A stretch of 64,000 nt of DNA from Brasenia schreberi (Eukaryota > Streptophyta > Magnoliopsida > Nymphaeales > Cabombaceae). The stretch is taken from contig JAYKKT010000076.1 in assembly GCA_036023115.1 (NCBI GenBank), forward strand, positions 5,704,001 through 5,768,000. Reading direction: 5' to 3'. Positions 37,425 through 46,287 of the stretch are shown here, one piece after another. Both the position numbers and the translations under genes were made by a program. The notes under the pieces were generated by a model. It searched no databases. It was not told where the DNA came from and worked only from the letters and a program-made list of their open reading frames with translations. Positions within the stretch are counted from its first letter, which is position 1. Each line of letters begins with the position of its first letter.

Positions 37425-38294
37425 GCTATGAAGGAAGAAATAAATGTATTGAATAAAAATAATACTTGGAAGATTGTATCACTATCCAAAGAAAAAGAAG
37501 TAGTAGGAATAAATGGGTGTATACAGTGAAGTATAAAGCATCTAGAGAAATTGATAGATGACTTTTATATGGATTCCTATCGGTTTGACAGCTAATAAAG
37601 GATGGAAGATATGGCAACTTGATGTTAAGAATGTCGTTCTTCAAAGAGATCTCAATGAAGAAGTATACATAGAAATACCATAGGGACTAAAGTATCATTA
37701 TGAATCTGATAAAGTTGTATACTAAAAAAAGTATTTAATTGGCTAAAACAATCACCACAAACTTGGTTTGACAAGTTCAGTGAAGGCATTATTAGACTCA
37801 GATACACTAGAAGCAAAAATGATCATACATTATTATTTAAAATGGTAAATGAAATATCTATACTAATCATATATGTAGATGGCATTGTTGTAATGAGAGA
37901 TGATGAAAAAGAGATTAGAAGGTTCAAGAATCAATTACATAACTAGTTTGATTTGAAGGATTTAGGACCACTTCATTACTTCCTCAGAATTGATGTCCCA
38001 AAGTCAAAAAAGAGCATCTTTTGAACTCGGAGGAAATATGTGATAGATTTGTTGAATGAAGCAGGCATTATAGGATCAAAACCATGTGATATTCTCATGG
38101 ATATCAATCACAAATTGAGAATGAATAGAAGTAAAGAGATAAATGATACTAGAAGATATCAATAACTTGTTGGAAAATTGATATACTTGACTATTACAAG
38201 ACCTGACATAGTATATGCAGTCGGTATTCATAGTAAATTTATGCATACACCTAAACAACAACATATGGATGTACTATTCATGGTTTTAGGATAC
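37425..38294 (+). pseudogene. copia B reverse transcriptase and start of RNase H
   Basis: Readable blocks are WQLDVKNVVLQRDLNEEVYIEIP, LIIYVDGIVVMRDDEKEI (YVDD changed to YVDG), FDLKDLGPLHYFLRI and KLIYLTITRPDIVYAVG. The RNase H is split by the insertion at 38295. Confidence 0.9.
38290..38294. repeat. TSD GATAC, left copy (outer Tat-like element)
   Basis: GATAC stands before TGTAAACAC here and recurs at 63868-63872 after ...GTTAACA. Confidence 0.95.
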
Positions 38295-38963
38295 TGTAAA
38301 CACCCAAACTTATTATGTTTTCGAAAATTCCTGAATTTCAAAAACCTGCTTACAACCTTTCTGAACCTTTAAAAATCTCAAATTTTAAAGTTTAAACTTT
38401 TAGGAAATATTTCAAAATAAAGGTTTTAATTCAAAGTTAAAAGCCCATGGATTGCAAAACAGATCAAACAAATAGGTGAAACCCAATCCAAATCCAGCTC
38501 GAAATCAAGTCAAAAAGTGAAGGGTGGGCCAAACCTATCTGGATAAAGGCAAGATTGAAGATTGAATCCGGTGTTCATTTCAAGGCGAGTTCAATTTCAA
38601 AATATAGAATGGAATCGAGACCCTGATAAAGCCATCAAGAATCAAGCGCCGTAAGAGTCTAAAATCAAGGACCGGGCTTATAAAAAATGAAATCAGGATC
38701 CGCTTAAAATGTGGGATCAACTTCATCAAGTGCAAGCTCGAGATGGGGCAAGATGGATCAAACCAAGCATCAAATAAAAAAGTCATGAAATCAACCATCG
38801 GCCGGTTAAATGGACTTGGAAGAACCTAGTCTAAAATCGGATTCACTCGGAAACCAGCCCACTTGAAAACTGTCCATTCCATGGCCCCACAAGAGGACCA
38901 CAAAAAAAAAAATTGGATCGGTTGGACCAAAAGATCCAAACCCGCCCCAAAAGATCCATCCTC

Positions 38964-38984
38964 TTGGCCTATAAATAAGGCCAA
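38964..38984 (+). promoter_or_regulatory. TATA box inside an inverted repeat (outer 5' LTR)
   Basis: Arms TTGGCCT and AGGCCAA flank the core ATAAATA, giving a perfect 7-bp inverted repeat around the presumed LTR TATA box. The same arrangement is at 62449-62469. Confidence 0.75.
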
Positions 38985-39538
38985 GGGGGGGCGGGTGAAG
39001 GGGTTGGAGAGAAGACTTGGAGGAGAGAGGTTGGAGCTTGGAGCTTGGACCAAGGTTGAAGGCTAGACTTTGGAGCTTGGACCAAAGGCAAGAAAGGGGT
39101 TGCACCAAGGCAGCCGTGGGCTACAAGAGAGTGAGGTAAGAGAGATTGTGAGGTAAGGGAGAGAGTAGGGTAGTAAAAGGGAAGGGGTTGCACCTTGGGC
39201 TCGAGTAAGGGGGAGGCTTGCAAGGAATAAGATCGTCGAAATTCCATACTTGGAATTTTCAGTATTTTGGGAAAACCTGTAAGCATTTCTAAACTTTGAT
39301 TCTAAACCATTTTTCTCCTATTTATTAAATTAAAAAGGGGTTGTATTAATGGAGCACAGCCTCCCCCCATGTTGTAATAGTAAGTAGCTCTCTTTGCTTG
39401 TCATTTAATTGATGGATGATCACGCTTACACCCATGTGCACTCAATATGTTTTGCTCTTCTATCCTAATATACTTTATAAACCTTTTATACTTTGAATCC
39501 CCCTCTCTTCTTAAGCCAATATATATATATATATATAT

Positions 39539-39869
39539 TATTTCGCGTGAGTTTACTTCGGGAATGTAGAGTGATTGCACTTTCATTTCGCGTGAGTTTA
39601 CTTCGGGATATAGAGTGGCTGCAATTTCATTTCGCGTGAGTTTACTTCAAGAATGTAGAGTGACTATACTTTCATTTCGTGTGAGTTTACTTCGGGATGT
39701 AGAGTGGCTATACTTTCATTTCGCATGAGTTTACTTCGGGAATGTAGAGTGACTGCACTTTCATTTCATATGAGTTTACTTCGGGATGTAGAGTGGTTGC
39801 AGTTTCATTTCGTGTGAGTTTACTTCGGATGTAGAGTGGCTGCACTTTCATTTCGTGTGAGTTTACTTC
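39539..39869 (+). repeat. 44-bp minisatellite in outer 5' LTR
   Basis: About eight tandem copies of a unit like TTTCATTTCGCGTGAGTTTA followed by CTTCGGGATGTAGAGTGGCTGCAC. It is preceded by a short TA run (39520-39538). Further units continue at 43289-43350 after the solo LTR. Confidence 0.95.
39865..39869. repeat. TSD ACTTC, left copy (solo LTR)
   Basis: ACTTC precedes TGTAGACG here and follows GTTTACA at 43284-43288. Confidence 0.92.
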
Positions 39870-42800
39870 TGTAGACGCAGGAAAATCCCCACCTCCCCCT
39901 TTTTGGCTTCTTAGGGCCTGGAGCGGATCCTCTCGTGTGTCTAAGGCCTATTTGTATAAACAGGGCATACCAGCTAGCTTACCTAAGCTAGCAAAGATAT
40001 CTTTTATCCTGACTTCTAACGTGGCGACTGTGAGCAAGTGAGCTCTTGTCGTCGTAGACCTTCTTGCACCGATGCGCAAGGGTCAATCTGTACGCTTTTA
40101 AAAATCGAGTTTAGGGTAGAAAAAGCCTACGAAGCGGTTCGAGGTGTTTTGATTCGGGTTTTTAATACGATGGCAGATTTTAGATCACGTGGATTTGCAC
40201 GTGCCTAAGTCTTTCCTTTTATCCCTTTATGGGCCACCTAGGTGTGTGTTATGAACACTCCACTACATGGGGCGAATTTTGAGCGGGAGTACGGGGCTTG
40301 CTTCGATGCAATATGCATCCTACCTCGTGGTATGGCGTAGATGCAATGCAAACTCACGCTACTCCAAAGGGAAAACCCGAATGTAAAGACAATGCCGAAG
40401 GGAAATGACCGAAGGGAAATAACCGAAGGGAAATGACTTGAAATGTAAATGCCGAAGGGAGATATGTATATAGGGTATATACGGGCCCTTACTTGGGTCT
40501 TGCAAATAAGAGCGAAGGCTCAATGTGGGTGCGTGCTTGAATTGAAAGACTTACACACACGACATGAAATAAAACCCAAATATAATTTGCAATATGGCCT
40601 TGATTAAGGTCTTAGGAATAAGAGCGAAAGCTCAATGTGTGTGAGTGCTTGAATTGAAGTACTACGCACACAACATGAAATTAAACCCAAATAGTATAAC
40701 ACGGCCCTTACTTGGGTCTTTCAAATAAGAGTGAAGGCTCAATGTGTGTGAGTGCTTGAATTGAAAGACTTACACACACGACATGAAATGAAACCCAAAT
40801 AGTATAGCACGGCCCTTACTTGGGTCTTTCAAATAAGAGCGAAGGCTCAATGTGTGTGAGTGCTTGAATTGAAAGACAACACACCCAACTTAAGCAAAAC
40901 CCTATGAAAGTTAAAGTATATATTTATATATTTATGTATTAGGGGCTAATTAGGCTCGTGTGTGTTCAAAATCGTGCACGACTAAGAGAGTGCACGTGTG
41001 TGGGTGTGCCAAGCCACGTTATTACAAGCGGGGGGAGACTATGCTCCATTATTACAACCCCGTATCGAATTAAATTTTAAGCAAGTATACAACTAAGGAC
41101 TGAGTTAGGCACTTACTAATAGCTGGTCCGAAGAAGCCTTGCTTGAGCGTGGGCTTGGCCTTCGCCTTGGGCTGCAAGAGGGAGCTCCGCGAAGTTGAAC
41201 GGCAAGGGGAGGTGCTGGCCGGATGTCTTGGGTGCGCGGGAGAGGCGCCTTAAAGATGGCCGGCTGCTTAGCAAAGGGCTAGTTTTGTGTGTGGGGCTAA
41301 GGTGACTATGTAAGGTCACTAAGGGAGGTTGTAAGGTTAGGGAGTATGGCACTAAGGGGGAGCCTAAGGGAGCATCTAAGGGAGTACCTAGGAGAAGGAT
41401 ATGGCTGGCGGGTGGCTGGCCGAATGGGTATATGGCAGTCAGTTGGAGTGGCCGACTGCTAGGGAGACTTGGTGGTGGCGGGCTGCTAGGGTGGCTAGGC
41501 AATGGTGGATGGGAAGGGAGCTAACTAGGGTACGTGGTAAGGTGGAGTTAGGGGCTGAGGGGAAATGGTATGGGTAGGTCTTAGGGGGTTAAATGGAGTG
41601 GCCGGGTGTAGCTAGGGTGTCTAGGTAGTGGCGGGTAGTTAGAGTAGTTAAGGCTTTGCTGAATGGGAGTGGCGGCAACAAGTGGCTGGTGTTGGGGTAA
41701 GATGGTGGTGGTGTAGGTGGCTGAGAGTGGAGGGGGAGCGGAGAAGAGGTGGAGTGGAGTATGGGATACTAACCGGATGAAGAGGCGGTGGCGGATGGAA
41801 GGGGAGCAGCCGGGTGTCTGAATTGGAGGGTTCGGCCGGATGAAAAGGATGGCGACGGGTGGTTGGCCGGCTGGGGTGTGGTGGAGCAGGTGGAGCACGG
41901 TGGCGACTGGTGGTGGCGCAGGTGGAAGACCCGGCTGGAAGTGGTGCAGGTGGCTGGGTTCGGTTGGGATGGAAAGGGTGGAGAGAAGATGATGGTCGAA
42001 GATGGGAAAACCCACCCCTTAGGGGGGGGTTTATATAGGGCTGCAAGAGGCGGTTGGGGCTGGTATTAGGGTAGTGGTAAGGTGGTCTAGGGATGGTGGT
42101 ATGGTAGTAAGGTGGGCTGGTATTAGGGTAGGGCCAGATATTTTAAATACAAGGGGTTTCGGGTAGGTTGTGTGCTAGGTTTAGGTGGGGTGGTTTAGAG
42201 GTTTAGGGTTTAGCTAGGTGGGTTGGTTTTGGGGTGAGGTTTAGTGAGGTGGGTTAGGTGATTAGGCTAGGATTAGGTTAGGTTTAGAGAAATTAACCTA
42301 GGTTTAGGAAAGGATTAGGGAAGTGGATTAGTTGATTAGGCTAGGATTAGGTCGAGATTAGGGAAATGGGTTAGGTGATTAGGCTAGGATTAGGACCGAA
42401 TTAGGGTAGAAGGCTAGGATTAGGTATTTTTGGTTAGGATTAGATGAAGGAGCTCCCTTTGCATGACCCATAGACCCTAATCACATCATGTTAGTGCAGC
42501 CCTAGGTTTGGTTTTGGCTAATTACAAGCTTAAACCCACTTTAATTAGGCTAACCCACATGATTAACCCCAAACTTGACACACAAGTCAAGCTTAATTAC
42601 AACACACTTTGATCTTATCCTCCCCCACTCTCTCTCATGCCCATAATCCCACGTGAATTTCAAGTGGGCCCCACCTCCATTTATGAGAAGGTGATGTGGG
42701 CCATGGATGTGGATATTGGATTGAATCTCTGGATCCAAATCCAAATCCAAATTCACACATAGGTTTGGATTGGGATCTGGATATATATGGTCCAGATTCA

Positions 42801-43283
42801 ATCCAAACTGAATTTTGACTCCTTCAGGCTGTGTTCAAAACGAATGGTTTGTGCGAGGTCTGACAGCATCAGTACTCCGTCTGCATTGGGTCTTCGCCAA
42901 CATGATCGTCCGCCTCTATTTTTGCCTTCCGGAAATGACTTTAAATGATGTTTTGATGATAACAGGGTCTTGGACGTTCGAGATCCTGGGGGTGGATTTG
43001 ATATGGGAGTTGTTGTGTCGGGCTCGACATGTGCTTCAGTTTCGGGCTCTCCTTAGCTTTCCTGGTCCTGTCTGGATTAGGCCATGCTGCTTCGGGGTTT
43101 CAAAAACATATTTTAAAAGGTTTTTCAAGCCATATCATATATTTTTGAAATATAAAGTTCAAAACATATGTACAGGGTTGCCTGGAAGGCTCCTGGGTTT
43201 CCAGACTCAAAATAGCCCTTTGGGGTTGCTTTTACAAAACCAGGTTTGTTTCGAGAAATTTGTGAGATTTCGGGGTGTTTACA
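39870..43283 (-). mobile_element. solo LTR (3.4 kb) of a related gypsy family, inverted
   Basis: Flanked by ACTTC duplications. On the minus strand it runs from TGTAAACACCCCGAAA to GCGTCTACA, like the LTRs of the neighbouring Tat-like elements (TGTAAACACCCC...GTGTCTACA). No PBS, PPT or coding domain is inside. It holds a TATA box (CTATATAAACC, about 42027-42037 on the minus strand), G/A-rich low-complexity DNA (41300-42480), repeats of TGTGTGAGTGCTTGAATTGAA (40500-40880) and the LTR core block (41029-41061). Minus-strand proline-rich frames at 41116-42046 are low-complexity artefacts. It probably arose by recombination between the two LTRs of a full element. Confidence 0.9.
40380..40900. repeat. 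degenerate tandem repeats in solo LTR
   Basis: Short GAAGGGAAATRAC units (about 40395-40450) are followed by four diverged repeats of roughly 120 bp with TTACTTGGGTCTT, AATAAGAGCGAAGGCTCAAT and GAATTGAAAGAC. Confidence 0.85.
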
Positions 43284-43349
43284 ACTTCGAGATGTAGAGT
43301 GGTTGTACTTTCATTTCGCGTGAGTTTACTTCGGATGTAGAGTGCTTGT

Positions 43350-43354
43350 AATTT
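43350..43354. repeat. TSD AATTT, left copy (inner element)
   Basis: AATTT before TGTAAACACC; repeated at 54025-54029 after GTGTCTACA. Confidence 0.93.
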
Positions 43355-44152
43355 TGTAAACACCCCAAATCTTCTATATTTCAAAAACTCTCAAAAACAC
43401 CAGAAAGCTCGTTTGAGCCAAAACGACGTCCTGTTTTGAAATATGAAAACAGGTACAGAAGGCAAAAGAAAAGTCCAGGCAAGAAGAGGATTCGAGCCCA
43501 GAATTTCAGAAGCCACCCCCTGTTCAAAAACGGAAGAAAAAAGAGCCCGTTTGGAGAAAAGCCCGACAGAAGGGTAAAAATGTAATTTGGGTCAAAGAAA
43601 AAGCACAAAGTAGCTCCAAAATGCAGAAAGAAGCCCAGTACCTGAGGAAGTCGACAGAAGTCCGAGACACGTCCCGTCGGAATGAAGAACGGAATCCGTG
43701 CGGCAATCTGAGTTCGATATCAATAGGAACCGGCCAAAAACCAAAACGGCGGACCGAAACAAACGCCGAAAAAGTCCTAAAAAGCAGAACACCGGTTGGA
43801 ACAAAGACTTGGGGAAGACCCAGGCCAGAGTTGGGCATCCGATGAATCGAAGCCCGCTCGAAACCGACGGTGAAAAGCACCAGAAAGGACCAGAAAACCA
43901 AGGAGCAGAAGAAAAATCTGGATTGGGTCTGGACCCAAAAATATCCAGATCCATATCCAAATTGTGTTTGGATTGGATATGGATCTCAAAAATCCAAGAT
44001 CCGAGATCCGAGATCCAAACCCAAATAAATATTTAGACTGGATCTGGATCTCAAAATATCCGAGATCCGCGATCCAGATCCACATTGAGTTTGGATTGGA
44101 TCCGGATAGCCAGACCCAAATCCAAGACCCAATATCCAAGACCCACTTAAAA

Positions 44153-44168
44153 CCTCTATAAATAGAGG
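44153..44168 (+). promoter_or_regulatory. TATA box inside an inverted repeat (inner 5' LTR)
   Basis: CCTCTA and TAGAGG arms flank TAAA, so CTATAAATA sits in a perfect 6-bp-arm inverted repeat. It is the likely promoter for the element RNA. The copy in the other LTR is at 52010-52025. Confidence 0.75.
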
Positions 44169-44534
44169 TGCTGGGCTTGAAAAAAAGTAGAGGTGAGGCT
44201 CAAAGGGGAGAGGCTTTCACGTGAAAGCTTGGTGGGTGGAGAGAGAAAGAGAGAGAGAGGGAAGCAAGTCAAGAATAGTGGCTTGACTTTCCCCTTTTCA
44301 AGTTTTTTTTTTTTACGTGAAACCTTGTTGGCCAAGGGACTTGAGGAAGCTGCACCAACCAAAGAACATCCCCTACCTTGGCTGGGAGCATGGCGTGGTG
44401 GAGCTTGGCGGCTTGAGCGGCGGCTTGGAGCGGTGTGGCAACCAAGGTAGGTCCCCTAAGCCCTAACCTAACCCATCTTCCCTAACCTCTCTAGACCACC
44501 CATCCTAGCCAAACTTGCCCCTAAAACCACCACC

Positions 44535-45085
44535 AAAACGGCCAAGTGCTGGCCGTTTTTCACCAAGTCTCCTACCTAAGACCACCACCTAAACACCACC
44601 CTAAACAACCTCCCTAAACCACCTAAAGTTCGGCCAAGTGCTGGCCGAACTTCCCTTTGAAACTACCTAGCTCGAGCCACCTTGGCTCGAGCCTTTTTCC
44701 TCCCCATACTTACCCAAGTCGACCCAAGACAACCCCGCAACAACCTTGGCCGAACCTTAGAGCAAGTCACTCCTACTCGAGCCACCTTGGCTCGAGTTTC
44801 ACAAGACCTAAACTAAGGCCAAGTGCTGGCCGTGTTCCATACTAAAACCATGCCACTCGAGCCACCTTGGCTCTAGTCTCACAAGACCAAACAAAGGTCA
44901 TGAACCTTGGCCGAAATCTCAAAACTTTAGCCAACACCTGACCTAGGACCAGCCAACTCTATCCTATACCTAAACCAAGGCCAAATGCTGGCCTAATACC
45001 AAGCCTAAACTATACCTAAACCAAGACCAAGCGTTGGCCAAATCCCATACAAAAACCCAATCACTCGAGCCAAGGTGACTTGAGT
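44535..45085 (+). repeat. array of short hairpins in inner 5' LTR
   Basis: At least seven short inverted repeats of two types. Type 1 has a loop like AGTGC: 44535-44559 (arms AAAACGGCCA/TGGCCGTTTT), 44626-44652 (AAGTTCGGCCA/TGGCCGAACTT), a GGCCA/TGGCC pair near 44817-44832, and 44978-44994 (AGGCCA/TGGCCT). Type 2 has the loop CCT: 44670-44692 (GCTCGAGCCA/TGGCTCGAGC), 44775-44797 (ACTCGAGCCA/TGGCTCGAGT) and about 44853-44875 with one mismatch. Imperfect members lie at about 45020 and 45063. Outer stem bases differ between members but remain paired. Confidence 0.85.
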
Positions 45086-45318
45086 CTTACCTTGCCCAAA
45101 CCAGCCCCAACTAGCCCCAAACCCATTGTAGCTTGCAGCTCCCAGAACTCCAAGTCTCTCCAAGCTCTCAAGCTCTCCGGCTTCGCTCCCACATGCCCCG
45201 GACTCCATAAGAAGAAGGCGGATTCGCCCCTTGTACGATCCTAACTCAAAAGGCTGGAAAGTGTAAGTTGATTTCGATATATATCAAATCCCTTTCTATT
45301 CAATTTAATTCGTCATAT

Positions 45319-45350
45319 GGGGTTGTAATAATGGAGCATCGTCTCCCCCC
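45319..45350 (+). other. conserved LTR core block
   Basis: GGGGTTGTAATAATGGAGCA then TCGTCTCCCCCC. The same block is found in the outer LTRs (39337-39369 and 62801-62832), the 3' LTR of this element (53179-53210) and, in inverse, the solo LTR (41029-41061). Its function is unknown. Confidence 0.7.
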
Positions 45351-46164
45351 GGATGTAATATATGTGCAAAACTCACACACGTACACTCGAGCCTTTCCGC
45401 TCTTACGTATATATATGTATTTCCCTTTCAGTTGGGTTTTAAATTTAAGTTGCGTGAGTTGCCTTTCAATTTATACACTCAAAGCACTCACTCACATTGA
45501 GCCTTCTCGCTCTTATATATATCTATATCTCCCTTCTGCTGCGTTTTACGGTTCAGTTGCGTGTGTTGCATTTCAATTTATACACAACACCCACGCACAC
45601 ATTGAGCCTTTTCGCTCTTAAGATATAGATATATTTAAATTTCTGCAATTTACATTCAAGTCGTGTGAGTTGCATTCAATTTGGGTTTTCCCTTCTGCTA
45701 AGTCTTTAAATTTCGGGTTTTACATTCAAGTTGTGCGAGTTGCATCGCATACTCGCCATACTCGAGCTAGGTTGCATACCTGCATCGAACAAACCCGAAC
45801 AAAACGTGCAAACACGCCTAAATGGATAAAATTGAGAGACTTAGGGTCGCCCAAATCAAAAACTCGCCAAGTGCATGATTTCAAAAGGATTTTCAAACAC
45901 CTGTTCATTCAAAAATCGATTTTGAGTTTAACTTGTTTTAAACGAAGTCTCTAAGCGTACAGACTGACCCTTGCGCGTCGGTGCAAGAAGGTCTGCTACG
46001 AAAAGATCCCGCTTGCCTACAATTGCCTTTCAAAAAGTCAGATATTTCAAAAACTACTTCGCTAGTTTGAGTAAGCTAGCTGGCACGCCCTAAAAGTGAA
46101 CGTAAGCACGAAAAGGTTCACTTCAGGCCTAAGAACCCGCAAGTGAAAATTTTCCGTGTCTACA

Positions 46165-46195
46165 GATTTGGCACGCCCGGTGGGACACGGGACTT
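46165..46195 (+). promoter_or_regulatory. primer binding site of inner element
   Basis: Directly after the LTR, TTGGCACGCCCGGTGGGAC is the presumed complement of a tRNA 3' end (TGG pairs with CCA). The outer element has the nearly same TTGGCACACCCGGTGAGAC at 54525. The tRNA species cannot be assigned by eye. Confidence 0.8.
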
Positions 46196-46287
46196 AAGTA
46201 GACTTCAAACAAACAAGTTACACTCAAATTTTCGAAAAAAAAGGTATTTTTCCAAAAAATCGTGCATACTTAGAAAAATTGCATAAA

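Larger units (their letters stand above)
34537..38294 (+). mobile_element. Ty1/copia element B, 5' part
   Basis: A plus-strand copia element with a 5' LTR at 34537-34786 followed by a degraded PBS, gag (partly inverted), protease, integrase and RT. At 38294 it is cut by the 25.6-kb insertion and it resumes at 63868. The reading frame around the break (…MVLGY then LKKTLRND) joins perfectly once the insertion and one TSD copy are removed. Many stops show it was already dead or has since decayed. Its 3' LTR lies beyond the window. Confidence 0.9.
38295..39869 (+). repeat. 5' LTR of outer Tat-like element, first piece
   Basis: It matches 61799 onward of the 3' LTR from TGTAAACAC through the TATA region and the 44-bp minisatellite, and is cut at 39869 by the inverted solo LTR. 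Confidence 0.93.
43355..46164 (+). repeat. 5' LTR of inner element
   Basis: 2810 bp, TGTAAACACC...GTGTCTACA. It contains GGATCT-rich repeats (43920-44110), a TATA box (44153-44168), a hairpin array (44535-45085), a core block (45319-45350) and TGTGAGTTGC-type repeats (45440-45760). Confidence 0.96.

Noticed and set aside
39539..39869. Regular 44-bp repeat array resembling a CRISPR-like pattern
   Set aside because: Units are head-to-tail without unique spacers, lie inside a plant LTR and recur in the other LTR. It is a minisatellite.
41116..42069. Proline-rich and glycine-rich open frames on both strands
   Set aside because: They come from low-complexity DNA inside the solo LTR and have no domain. 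Both strands are equally open.
43524..44139. Overlapping frames on both strands rich in WIWI/DPNP repeats
   Set aside because: Translation of GGATCT-type tandem repeats in the inner LTR. Identical artefacts appear at 51448-52007.
46165..46195. tRNA-like sequence after the LTRs
   Set aside because: It is only the PBS, complementary to a tRNA 3' end. No cloverleaf or A/B boxes were seen, and no complete tRNA gene was found in the window.
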